From: an uncultured Dysosmobacter sp.
GTDB lineage: Bacteria; Bacillota; Clostridia; Oscillospirales; Oscillospiraceae
Direction of reading: 5' to 3'
Length of the DNA stretch: 12,645 bases
Assembly: GCA_934597465.1 (NCBI GenBank)
Contig: CAKTSC010000019.1
Location: 1 to 12,645 of the forward strand
A model generated the notes under the pieces. That model was not told the DNA's origin. It saw nothing but the letters and a program-made list of their open reading frames with translations, and ran no database searches. Each line of letters begins with the position of its first letter. The first letter of the stretch is position 1. The translations under genes were made by a program, and so were the position numbers. This document shows, in pieces, positions 6,397-12,532 of the stretch.

Positions 6397-7440
6397 TCAC
6401 TTCAGGAGGAGGATATCCTCTGGGGAGACGGTGACGGTGAGGCGCTCAGGGGCCCGGAGGGCCTGCCAGGCCTCCTTGGGAAGCTCCATGCGGAGGGGGG
6501 GCGTGCCGGGCTTTGCCCCCTCCGGGCGGAGGAGGACGATGGTCTCAAAGACATCGTCGATGACCCGCCCCACAGCACAGGGGATGGCGTTTCGCTCCCC
6601 CTCCGCCGCCGGGCGGACGGTGTGGGAGCGGATGCCAACGGTGCGCGTCTCCGGCGGGATGGGACGGCCGGGATCCAGGGTGACGCCCCAGTCCGGCAGG
6701 CGGACAAGGTTCCCCTCCGCCCGGGCGGGGGTAAAGTTCTTGCAGCCGGAGAGCCGGGCGGCGGACTCCGTCCCCGGGGCGTGGAAGAGCTGGCGCATGG
6801 GCTGGACGGGCTGGGCCTTGCCGCCCTCCAGCACACAGACGTTGGGGCAGTTGCGCCAGGCCTCGCCTCGGTCGTGGGTGACCCAGAGGATGGGGCCGGG
6901 AAAATCGTCCATCACCGCGGCAAGTTCCAGCTCCAGCTGGTACTTGAGGTAGCTGTCGAGGGCTGAGAGGGGCTCGTCCAGCAGGATCATCCGGGGATCC
7001 GTCAGCAGGATCCGGGCCAGGGCGCAGCGCTGCTGCTGGCCGCCGGAGATCTGCCGGGGCCGGAGGCCGGCCACGGCCTTCAGCCGGAAGCGGCGGAGAG
7101 CGTCCTCCACCAGGGCGTCCCGGTCGGGCTTGCCCCGGAGGACGGCCAGGAGGTTCCCCCGGACGGTCATATTGGGGAAGAGGGCGTACTGCTGGAAGAG
7201 GTAGCCAGCCCGGCGCTGCTGGGGCGGCAGGTCGATCCTGGCGGCACTGTCGAAGAGGACGCGGCTGTCCAGGGCGATGCGGCCCTCGTCGGGCCGGAGG
7301 ATCCCGGCGATGCAGCGAAGGGTCACGCTCTTGCCGCAGCCGGAGGCCCCCAGCAGGGCCAGGGGCTCCGCCCCGGCGTCGAAGGCGGCTTCCAGCTGGA
7401 AGTCCCCCAGCTTCTTGCGGATGTCAACATGGAGCGTCAT
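6397..7440 (-). CDS. modC: Molybdate ABC transporter ATP-binding protein
   Basis: A 347-residue ABC ATPase with a C-terminal regulatory region. Walker A GASGCGKS is at 31-38, the Q-loop FQQYALFP at 82-89, the signature SGGQQQR at 132-138, Walker B MILLDE at 151-156 with catalytic E156, and the switch histidine H189 in WVTHD. From about residue 255 a TOBE/MOP-like region follows (TVGIRSHTVRP, then a pattern ending VTVSPEDILLL), the domain that in ModC proteins can bind molybdate. It powers oxyanion uptake through ModB at the inner face of the membrane. The ATG overlaps the modB stop as ATGA. Molybdate rather than another oxyanion is supported by the neighbouring modA, modB and Mo-cofactor genes. 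Confidence 0.92.
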   Translation of the reverse strand: MTLHVDIRKKLGDFQLEAAFDAGAEPLALLGASGCGKSVTLRCIAGILRPDEGRIALDSRVLFDSAARIDLPPQQRRAGYLFQQYALFPNMTVRGNLLAVLRGKPDRDALVEDALRRFRLKAVAGLRPRQISGGQQQRCALARILLTDPRMILLDEPLSALDSYLKYQLELELAAVMDDFPGPILWVTHDRGEAWRNCPNVCVLEGGKAQPVQPMRQLFHAPGTESAARLSGCKNFTPARAEGNLVRLPDWGVTLDPGRPIPPETRTVGIRSHTVRPAAEGERNAIPCAVGRVIDDVFETIVLLRPEGAKPGTPPLRMELPKEAWQALRAPERLTVTVSPEDILLLK

Positions 7441-8108
7441 CGGCGGCCTCCCTTCCGCTGGCGATCCTCCAGCAGGTTTACGGTGAGAAGGAACACGGCG
7501 GAGATGGCCACGTTCACCAGCACCCAGCGGAAGGCCAGGGCGTCGCTGCCGGTCTGCCAGAGCTGGTAGACGGCGGTGGAGACCGTGGCGGTCTTGCCGG
7601 GGGTGTAGCCCGCCAGCATGGAGGTGGCACCGTACTCGCCCAGGGCCCGGGCGAAGGCCAGCACCGCGCCCGCCAGGATGCCCTGGCGGCAGCAGGGCAT
7701 CCGCACCCGCCAGAAGATCCAGCCGTTGGGGAGGCCCAGAGTCTGGGCGGACTGGGAGAGGGTCTCGTCAAAGCTCTCGAAGGCGCCCCGGGCGGTGCGG
7801 TACATCAGGGGGAAGGCCACCACCACGGCGGCGAAGATGGCCGACCACCAGACCATGACGAGGCGCACGCCGAAGGTCTCCAGCACCCAGGCGCCGATGA
7901 TCCGCCGGGGGCCCAGGAGCCGCAGCAGAAGGTAGCCCACCACCGTGGGGGGCAGCACCAGGGGCAGGGTCAGAACCACGTCCAGCACGCCCTTCACGAG
8001 CTTGGGGAGCTTTGCGATGTAGTACGCCGCGGCGATGCCCAGGAAGAAGATGAGCACCGTGGAGATGGCCGCGATGCGCAGCGAGTTCCATAGGGGGAAC
8101 CAATCCAT
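7437..8108 (-). CDS. modB: Molybdate ABC transporter permease
   Basis: A 223-residue inner-membrane permease. Five hydrophobic segments are visible, roughly 9-31, 41-65, 84-104, 143-165 and 195-213. The coupling (EAA-type) loop QSAQTLGLPNGWIFWRVRMP lies at 119-138 and contacts the ATPase. TLPLVLPPTVVGYLLL (47-62) and ARALGEYGATSMLAG (153-167) are hallmark ModB stretches. It forms a homodimeric channel with ModC and accepts molybdate from ModA. The start ATG (8106-8108) has GGGAGG about 8 nt upstream. The gene overlaps modC by 4 bases but is separated from modA by 177 bp that holds two strong hairpins, so its level may be set separately from that of modA. Confidence 0.93.
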   Translation of the reverse strand: MDWFPLWNSLRIAAISTVLIFFLGIAAAYYIAKLPKLVKGVLDVVLTLPLVLPPTVVGYLLLRLLGPRRIIGAWVLETFGVRLVMVWWSAIFAAVVVAFPLMYRTARGAFESFDETLSQSAQTLGLPNGWIFWRVRMPCCRQGILAGAVLAFARALGEYGATSMLAGYTPGKTATVSTAVYQLWQTGSDALAFRWVLVNVAISAVFLLTVNLLEDRQRKGGRR

Positions 8109-8137
8109 CCTTTTCCCTCCCGTTTTTTCAAGTGGCA

Positions 8138-8192
8138 GTTTCCCTTGGCGGAGAAGGGCGAAGGTGCTTCGCGCCTCTCCGCCAAGGGAAAC
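8138..8192. repeat. Long hairpin with 17-bp perfect arms between modA and modB
   Basis: GTTTCCCTTGGCGGAGA (8138-8154) is exactly mirrored at 8176-8192, and the interior adds GCGAAG/CTTCGC (8158-8163 with 8167-8172) around a GTG loop, so almost all 55 bases can pair. On the modA-modB strand no U-run follows; on the plus strand CTCTTTTC follows. Its size and near-perfect symmetry suggest a mobile REP/MITE-like repeat or an RNA-stabilising intercistronic structure. Confidence 0.75.
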
Positions 8193-8247
8193 CTCTTTTC
8201 AGGGTAACACAGTCCCGCACCCTGGGTCAAGGGCGGGAACGAGGGTT

Positions 8248-8280
8248 CCCCTCCGCCCGGGGCGGGCCCGGGCGGAGGGG
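8248..8280. repeat. Perfect 13-bp GC hairpin right after modA
   Basis: CCCCTCCGCCCGG (8248-8260) and CCGGGCGGAGGGG (8268-8280) pair perfectly around 7 nt, starting 5 bp after the modA stop. On the modA strand it is followed by AACCCTCGTTCC, without a U-run. It could block 3'-exonucleases and protect modA mRNA, or give partial termination. Confidence 0.72.
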
Positions 8281-8285
8281 GGGTC

Positions 8286-9125
8286 TTAGTTGGCGGGGCG
8301 GAAGCCGACGCTCTGGAAAACGCTCATGGCAGCCTCGGTCTGGAGGTAGTCCAGGAAGGCCCGGGCGGCCTCGGTCTGGCCGTCCTTCAGTACGGCGGCG
8401 GGATAGATGACCTGGCCGCACATCTCGGCGGTGGCGCTGTCCACCACGGTGAGACCGGCGGAGAAGGCGTCGGTGGCGTAGATGATGCCGCAGTCCACGG
8501 TGGCCTCGCTGACCTGGGTGGTGACTTCCTTCACGTTGCTGCCGTAGGTGAGCTGATCGGTGACGGCGTTCTCATCAATGCCGTAGTAGGCGAAGATCTT
8601 CTGGGTGTACTGGCCCACGGGGACGTCGCTGTTGCCGATGGCCAGCATGACCTCGCCGCTCTGGAGGAGGCCGGCCAGCCGGTCAAAGCTCTCGATGCCC
8701 TTGGGGTTTCCCTCGGGAACGGCCAGGGTGACCTTGTTTTCCAGCAGGTCAATGCGGCCGCCCTCCAGCAGCATATCCTGACCGTTGGGGTTCTTCTCGG
8801 CGTCGTCCTTCAGGGAGCCGTCCAGGGCGTTCATCTGCTTGGGGGCAGCGGAGAGGAAGAGGTCGCACTCCGCGCCTTCCTCGATCTGATCCAGCAGCTT
8901 GCCGGAGGAGTCGAAGTTGAAGCGGAGGGTCACGTCGGGGGCCACAGTCTTGTAGTTTTCGGCGATCTCGGTGAGGGTCTCGGTCAGGGAGGCGGCGGCG
9001 AAGACCACCAGGGTGATGGGCTCGGCGCTGTCGCCGGAGCCGGAGGCGGGGGTGCCGCCGGTGCCGCAGGCCGCAAGGCTCAGTGCCAGGGACAGCGCCA
9101 GGAGCAGGGAGAGAAACTTCTTCAT
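8286..9125 (-). CDS. modA: Molybdate-binding lipoprotein of the ABC transporter
   Basis: A 279-residue solute-binding lipoprotein. The signal peptide MKKFLSLLLALSLALSLAAC ends in a lipobox with acceptor C20, followed by a Gly/Ser/Thr linker to about residue 35. The mature domain begins ITLVVFAAASLTETLTEIAENYK, with the serine of AAASL and the FDSSGKLLDQIEEGAECDLFLSAA stretch being the usual oxyanion-binding loops of ModA. LAVPEGNPKGI and the C-terminal ARAFLDYLQTEAA pattern complete the fold. It captures molybdate (possibly tungstate) outside the membrane and hands it to ModBC. The ATG at 9123-9125 has AAAGGA about 10 nt upstream. It is the first gene of the mod unit, read from its own leader downstream of the moa terminator. 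Confidence 0.93.
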   Translation of the reverse strand: MKKFLSLLLALSLALSLAACGTGGTPASGSGDSAEPITLVVFAAASLTETLTEIAENYKTVAPDVTLRFNFDSSGKLLDQIEEGAECDLFLSAAPKQMNALDGSLKDDAEKNPNGQDMLLEGGRIDLLENKVTLAVPEGNPKGIESFDRLAGLLQSGEVMLAIGNSDVPVGQYTQKIFAYYGIDENAVTDQLTYGSNVKEVTTQVSEATVDCGIIYATDAFSAGLTVVDSATAEMCGQVIYPAAVLKDGQTEAARAFLDYLQTEAAMSVFQSVGFRPAN

Positions 9126-9283
9126 GGGGGGTACTTCCTTTCCAAAATGTAGTCTGCCGGTTCATCATATCTCGCGGCGAAGAGGGAACGGACAAGAAAA
9201 CGCCGCGGGCTGTCTATTTTCCAAACGCTGAGAGCGGGTGGAACGAGGTTTCGGTTATCCTCACACGAGGATAACGAGTGGGG
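9126..9283 (-). promoter_or_regulatory. modA leader and probable promoter region
   Basis: This non-coding stretch lies between the moa terminator and modA. The best -10 on the minus strand is TATGAT (9164-9169), about 40 bp before the modA ATG; the only -35-like hexamer near it, TTGTCC (9190-9195), is 20 bp away, which is too long, so an activator may be needed. A dyad lies further upstream (9254-9275). I see no Moco-riboswitch-like structure. Confidence 0.35.
9254..9275. promoter_or_regulatory. Candidate operator: 9-bp inverted repeat upstream of modA
   Basis: GTTATCCTC (9254-9262), ACAC, GAGGATAAC (9267-9275) is a perfect dyad. On the modA strand it reads CGTTAT...ATAACCG, whose outer bases recall the CGTTAT/ATAACG ends of proteobacterial ModE sites, though the inner bases differ. 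It lies about 85 bp upstream of the best -10 of modA and 9 bp from the U-run of the moa terminator. Confidence 0.5.
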
Positions 9284-9284
9284 G

Positions 9285-9306
9285 AAAAGCGGCCCCGGCG
9301 GGGGCC
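9285..9306 (-). terminator. Intrinsic terminator of the moa unit
   Basis: On the minus strand GGCCCC, CGCC, GGGGCC forms a compact 6-bp GC stem followed by GC and TTTT (9285-9288). It lies about 150 bp beyond the stop of the MoeA-like gene and separates that unit from modA. Confidence 0.6.
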
Positions 9307-9455
9307 ATGGGGGAATGGAGAATGGAAAATTGAAAATGGAGAATGGATCCTGCGGGAGACGGGGGAGCGGGCGGCCACATAGGGCCGCCCCTACGCGTTG
9401 GGCGGAAGCGGCACGCGAATTTTTGAGGGACGCCGCCTGCAAGGGGGAAGGAGAA
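9307..9455. repeat. Intergenic repeat block: AT-rich direct repeat plus GC-rich inverted repeat
   Basis: AATGGAGAATGGA occurs twice (9314-9326 and 9335-9347) around AAATTG, in a purine-rich stretch unlike the surrounding GC-rich DNA. It is followed by GGGCGGCC (9369-9376), 6 nt, GGCCGCCC (9383-9390) and CCTACG. No gene is visible. Together with 9126-9306 it fills the 330-bp gap between modA and the MoeA-like gene and would form the 3' untranslated end of the moa transcript. Confidence 0.6.
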
Positions 9456-10475
9456 TCACTTGCCGAAGGGGCAGATGGGGTAATGACACTCGGGGCAGGT
9501 AAGGCAGAGGCCGCCCTCGCCCAGGGCGATGAGGTCTTTTCGCTCCACCCGGACACCGGCGGCGAGGCGGGGCAGCACCAGGTCGAAGACCGTGGCCCCG
9601 GCGTACATGACGCAGCCGGGGAGGCCGCAGACGGCGGTGCCGTCGGCATAGTAGCCCAGCAGGAACATGGCGCCGGGGAGAACCGGGGCGCCGTAGGTGA
9701 CGATGTCCGCCCCGGAGCGGCGGATGGCGCCGGGGGTATTGTCATCGGGATCCACGCTCATGCCGCCGGTGCAGAGGATGAGGTCGGCCCCGGTCTTTCG
9801 GGCGGCGGCGATGGCGGAGACGATGTCCTCCACGGCGTCGCCGGGGTAGGCCACGGAGAGGGTCTCGATGCCGTAGGCCGCCAGCTTGCGCCGCACCACG
9901 GGGGAGAAGCTGTCCTGGATGAGGCCCTTCTTCACCTCGCTGCCGGTGGCGATGATGGCGGCGGTCTTCTTGACATAGGGGAGGAGGGTCAGCAGGGGCT
10001 CGTCCCCCGCGGCCTCCTCGGCCTTCTGGAGCTTTTCCTCCGAAATGACCAGGGGGATGACCCGCATTCCGGCCAGCTTGTCCCCCTTGCGGACGGGGGT
10101 ATTGCTGTGGCGGGTGGCGATCATGACCTCCTCCTGGGAGTTCACGGCGATGAGGCGGGCGGAATCCACCAGGAAGAGGCCGTCGATGGCGGCGGTGAGC
10201 TCGATCTTGCCCTCCTTGGGCTCGCTGCGGTTCATGTTTTCATTGATGGACAGGGCGCAGAGGCGCTGGGCGGCGTCGTTCTCATGGAGCATGCCGGGGG
10301 TCATCTCCCAGACGTAGAGCTGCTCCTTGCCCATGGAGAGGAGGACGGGGATGTCCTCCGGCCGGACCACGTGGCCCTTGCGGAAGCGGGGGCCCTTGAA
10401 CTGCCCCGGAATGATCTGGGTCATGTCGTGGCAGAGGACGTGGCCCACGGCGTCCTCGGTGCGGATGCGCTTCAT
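9456..10475 (-). CDS. MoeA-like molybdopterin-binding protein with C-terminal cysteine cluster
   Basis: A 339-residue protein with an N-terminal domain unlike full MoeA (MKRIRTEDAVGHVLCHDMTQI, residues 1-21), then a MoCF_biosynth domain at about 170-305. That domain shows AAIIATGSEV (172-181), ILCTGGMSVDPDDNTPGAI (233-251) and VCGLPGCVMYAGATVFDLVLPRL (282-304), the pterin-binding loops. It ends in C324-x2-C327-x2-C330-x4-C335-PFGK, a likely metal or cluster site. By family it binds molybdopterin and probably acts at metal insertion or cofactor delivery; at 339 residues it is shorter than MoeA (about 400). The start is ATG at 10473-10475, with GGGAGGGG 5 nt upstream, overlapping the MOSC gene stop as ATGA. 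An upstream in-frame TTG overlaps that ribosome site and is rejected. It ends the moa unit. Confidence 0.88.
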   Translation of the reverse strand: MKRIRTEDAVGHVLCHDMTQIIPGQFKGPRFRKGHVVRPEDIPVLLSMGKEQLYVWEMTPGMLHENDAAQRLCALSINENMNRSEPKEGKIELTAAIDGLFLVDSARLIAVNSQEEVMIATRHSNTPVRKGDKLAGMRVIPLVISEEKLQKAEEAAGDEPLLTLLPYVKKTAAIIATGSEVKKGLIQDSFSPVVRRKLAAYGIETLSVAYPGDAVEDIVSAIAAARKTGADLILCTGGMSVDPDDNTPGAIRRSGADIVTYGAPVLPGAMFLLGYYADGTAVCGLPGCVMYAGATVFDLVLPRLAAGVRVERKDLIALGEGGLCLTCPECHYPICPFGK

Positions 10476-10915
10476 ACGTTCCCCTCCCAAACTTCAATGG
10501 TGTCGCCGGGGCGGACGGTGCCCTCCCGCTCCACGGTGGCGAAGATGCCCTCCGTGGGCATGACGCAGCGGCCCACCGCCTGCTTGATGGCGCAGTCGTT
10601 GTGGCACTCCTTTCCGATCTGCGTCACCCGGAGGATGGTGGGGCCTACCTTCAAAAGGGTTCCCACAGGCAGGGTTTTCAGTTCCAGGCCCCGGGTGTTG
10701 ATATTCTCCGCGAAGGCCCCGGCGGGCAAGTCCATGGGGGCGGCGGCGCGCATGGTATCCACGCTTTCCTCCGCCAGCAGGGACACCTGGCGGTGCCAGT
10801 CCCCGGCGTGGGCGTCCCCCACGATGCCGTGGTGGCAGCGGAGTTCGACCTCCGGCACGGGGTGCTTGGAGACGCCTTTCCTCTCGCTGAGATTGACGGA
10901 TGTCACGACTGCCAC
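10472..10915 (-). CDS. MOSC-domain protein
   Basis: A 147-residue stand-alone MOSC domain. Landmarks are VNLSERKG (7-14), GIVGDAHAGDWHRQVSLL (30-47), FAENINTRG (68-76) and TQIGKECHNDCAI (98-110), containing C104 and C108, with C117 after them. MOSC domains occur in Mo-cofactor sulfurases and are thought to bind sulfur or the cofactor; stand-alone bacterial members often sit in Mo-cofactor operons or are fused to MogA, as fits here. A role in sulfuration or cofactor carriage is inferred. The start is GTG at 10913-10915: AGGAGG lies 7 nt upstream, whereas the next in-frame GTG (10904-10906), which would give a neat GTGA overlap, is 16 nt from it. The gene therefore overlaps moaC by 13 bases and the MoeA-like gene by 4. 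Confidence 0.88.
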   Translation of the reverse strand: MAVVTSVNLSERKGVSKHPVPEVELRCHHGIVGDAHAGDWHRQVSLLAEESVDTMRAAAPMDLPAGAFAENINTRGLELKTLPVGTLLKVGPTILRVTQIGKECHNDCAIKQAVGRCVMPTEGIFATVEREGTVRPGDTIEVWEGNV

Positions 10916-11400
10916 TTGTACCCCTCCTCTGCCCGGAAGTCGCCGCTGCGGCCGCCGGATTTCGCCAGCAGGCGGATGTGCTCAATGCGCATGTCCTTTT
11001 GCAGGGCCTTGCACATATCGTAAACGGTCAGTGCCGCCGCGCTGACGGCGGTGAGGGCCTCCATCTCCACCCCGGTGGGGCCGGTGCAGGAGACCTCCGC
11101 CAGGATCTCCACCCGGCAGGGCTCCTCCGAAAGGGAGAAGCGGATGTCTACCCCCGTCAGGGGAACGGGGTGGCACATGGGGATCAGCTCCCAGCAGTGC
11201 TTGGCGGCCTGGATGCCCGCCACCTGGGCCACGGCCAGGACATCACCCTTTTTGAGCTTCCCCTCCCGGATGGCATCCAGGGTCTCTTTTGAGACCCAGA
11301 CTTCCCCGGCGGCGGCGGCCCGGCGGAAGGTGGCGGCCTTCTCCGTCACGTCCACCATCCGGGCCCGGCCCTGGTCGTTGAAATGGCTGAATTCCGGCAT
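10903..11400 (-). CDS. moaC: Cyclic pyranopterin monophosphate synthase
   Basis: A complete 165-residue MoaC. The residues that matter in the E. coli enzyme fall at equivalent numbers: R26, K51 (LKKGDV), H77 (PMCHPVPLTG), and D128/K131 in VYDMCKAL, with GVEMEALTAVSAAAL (110-124) and LLAKSGGRSG (144-153) also intact. It converts the 3',8-cyclo-GTP made by MoaA into cyclic pyranopterin monophosphate, the first stable intermediate of the molybdenum cofactor, in the cytosol. The ATG at 11398-11400 lies 4 bases after the moaA stop, and its GGAGGG site is formed by the last codons of moaA. The 3' end overlaps the MOSC gene. Confidence 0.96.
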   Translation of the reverse strand: MPEFSHFNDQGRARMVDVTEKAATFRRAAAAGEVWVSKETLDAIREGKLKKGDVLAVAQVAGIQAAKHCWELIPMCHPVPLTGVDIRFSLSEEPCRVEILAEVSCTGPTGVEMEALTAVSAAALTVYDMCKALQKDMRIEHIRLLAKSGGRSGDFRAEEGYKWQS

Positions 11401-11404
11401 GGAA

Positions 11405-12352
11405 TCACCCTCCGATCTCGTTCATGTCCCGCTCGGTGTCGCTGCCCCCGGCGGCCAGGTGGTGGCGCAGGGGCTTCGCCATAGCGCCCGCCAGGAGGGC
11501 CTGGCGCAAGTCCTCCCCATGGAGGCCACGGAGATCCCGCTCTGCCTTCCCGTGGAGACAGGGGAGCAGGCGGCCGTCCGCCGTCACCCGGAGGCGGCGG
11601 CAGCGGGCGCAGAAATCGCAGCTCAGGGGCGAGATGAGGCCCACGGTGCCCTGGGCTCCCGGTAGCTGATAGCGGCGGGCCACGCCGCCGTCCTCCGGCA
11701 GGGGCCGGAGGGCCGGGAAGCGCTCCAGGATGACGCTTGCGGGCAGGAAGCGTTCCGCGCCCCAGTGGGCGCAGGGCCCCATGGGCATGAGCTCGATGAA
11801 ACGGACTTCCCAGGGGTGGTCTTCCGTCAGGCGGAGGAAGTCCCCGATCTCATCGTCGTTGACACCGCCCAGGAGGACGCAGTTGAGCTTTAAGCGGTCA
11901 AAGCCCGCGGCTTCCGCCGCGGCGATGCCGTCCAGGGTGTCCTGAAGGTTTCCCCGGCGGGTGAGGCAGGTGAATTTCTCCGGCTGGAGGGTGTCCAGGC
12001 TGATGTTCAGCCGGGAGACCCCGGCGGCGCGGAGGGGGGCGGCGAAGGTCTTGAGCTGGGCGCCGTTGGTGGTAAGGCAGAGCTCCTCCAGCCCCGGCAG
12101 GGCGGAAAGGCTGCGGCAGAGGGTCAGGAGGCCCCGGCGCACCAGGGGTTCCCCTCCGGTGAGGCGGATCTTCCGGACGCCGAGAGCGACGGCGGCCTCG
12201 CCGATCTCCGCCAGCTCCTCGAGACGCAGCATCTCGGCGTGGGTGCGCTTGGGGATGCCCGCCTCCTCCATGCAGTAGCGGCAGCGGAGGTCGCAGCGCT
12301 CCGTCACGGAGAGCCGCAGGTAGTCGATGGTTCTGCCGTAGCTGTCCCGCAT
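11405..12352 (-). CDS. moaA: GTP 3',8-cyclase
   Basis: A 315-residue radical SAM enzyme with both cluster sites of MoaA. The SAM cluster is C20-x3-C24-x2-C27 in TERCDLRCRYC, followed by RLTGGEPLVR (63-72). The C-terminal GTP-binding cluster is C248-x2-C251-x13-C265 in DFCARCRRLRVTADGRLLPC. The chain ends in MNEIGG, the conserved double-glycine tail needed for catalysis. With MoaC it makes cyclic pyranopterin monophosphate from GTP. The start is ATG at 12350-12352 with GGGAGG 7 nt upstream; a longer in-frame version would run through the promoter. It is the first gene of the moa unit, from a strong promoter at 12398-12427 with a dyad over the start site. Confidence 0.96.
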   Translation of the reverse strand: MRDSYGRTIDYLRLSVTERCDLRCRYCMEEAGIPKRTHAEMLRLEELAEIGEAAVALGVRKIRLTGGEPLVRRGLLTLCRSLSALPGLEELCLTTNGAQLKTFAAPLRAAGVSRLNISLDTLQPEKFTCLTRRGNLQDTLDGIAAAEAAGFDRLKLNCVLLGGVNDDEIGDFLRLTEDHPWEVRFIELMPMGPCAHWGAERFLPASVILERFPALRPLPEDGGVARRYQLPGAQGTVGLISPLSCDFCARCRRLRVTADGRLLPCLHGKAERDLRGLHGEDLRQALLAGAMAKPLRHHLAAGGSDTERDMNEIGG

Positions 12353-12371
12353 GTCCGCGCCTCCCGTGATA

Positions 12372-12395
12372 CTCAAATGAGAATAATGATTTGAG
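12372..12395. promoter_or_regulatory. Dyad over the predicted moaA transcription start
   Basis: CTCAAAT (12372-12378) and ATTTGAG (12389-12395) form a 7-bp dyad with 10 bp between, beginning 2 bp downstream of the moaA -10 box. The position, covering about -1 to +20, suits a repressor operator; as RNA it would be a short AT-rich hairpin in the leader. Part of the sequence (AATCATTATT) resembles half of a Fur box, but the other half does not. Confidence 0.55.
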
Positions 12396-12397
12396 AT

Positions 12398-12427
12398 ATT
12401 ATACCACGGCCTCTGCCGGGAAGTCAA
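12398..12427 (-). promoter_or_regulatory. moaA promoter
   Basis: On the minus strand TTGACT (12422-12427), 18 bp, TATAAT (12398-12403). The -10 is perfect and preceded by TG one base upstream, and the -35 matches at five positions, so this is the best promoter in the window. The leader would be about 40 nt. Confidence 0.85.
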
Positions 12428-12439
12428 CGGAAACGCCGG

Positions 12440-12453
12440 AAAGGTCGACCTTT
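12440..12453. promoter_or_regulatory. 14-bp perfect palindrome midway between divergent promoters
   Basis: AAAGGTCGACCTTT is a perfect palindrome. It lies 12 bp upstream of the moaA -35 and 14 bp upstream of the yqeC -35, a suitable place for a shared activator or repressor. The cognate protein is unknown. Confidence 0.5.
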
Positions 12454-12467
12454 TTGCGGCAGAAGGA

Positions 12468-12496
12468 TTGCGGAACGCCGCCGTTCGTGCTACACT
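12468..12496 (+). promoter_or_regulatory. yqeC promoter
   Basis: TTGCGG (12468-12473), 17 bp, TACACT (12491-12496). The -10 is preceded by TG one base upstream (extended -10), compensating for a weak -35. The start site would be near 12503. TGTTCT (12496-12501) and AGAACA (12508-12513) form a 6-bp dyad across it. Confidence 0.6.
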
Positions 12497-12532
12497 GTTC
12501 TACCGAAAGAACAACGAGGGGAGGGGACGGCG

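Noticed and set aside
5879..6952. Open frames on the plus strand opposite mogA and modC
   Set aside because: No recognisable protein features; the minus strand carries complete MogA and ModC motifs.
9126..9283. Molybdenum-cofactor riboswitch in the modA leader
   Set aside because: I could not find the multi-helix Moco-element arrangement by eye, only a single dyad. A covariance-model search would decide.
10904..10906. Alternative GTG start of the MOSC gene giving a GTGA overlap with moaC
   Set aside because: The AGGAGG site is 7 nt from the upstream GTG (10913-10915) but 16 nt from this one, and the family N-terminus aligns with the longer form.
9315..11045. 576-codon open frame on the plus strand opposite the MoeA-like, MOSC and moaC genes
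   Set aside because: It starts inside the repeat block and runs antisense to three clear genes, with repetitive Gly/Asp/Val composition. It is a shadow of GC-rich coding DNA.
12353..12427. N-terminal extension of MoaA by 25 residues
   Set aside because: It would translate the -10, -35 and dyad of the moaA promoter; the ATG at 12350-12352 has a good ribosome site and gives the usual MoaA length.
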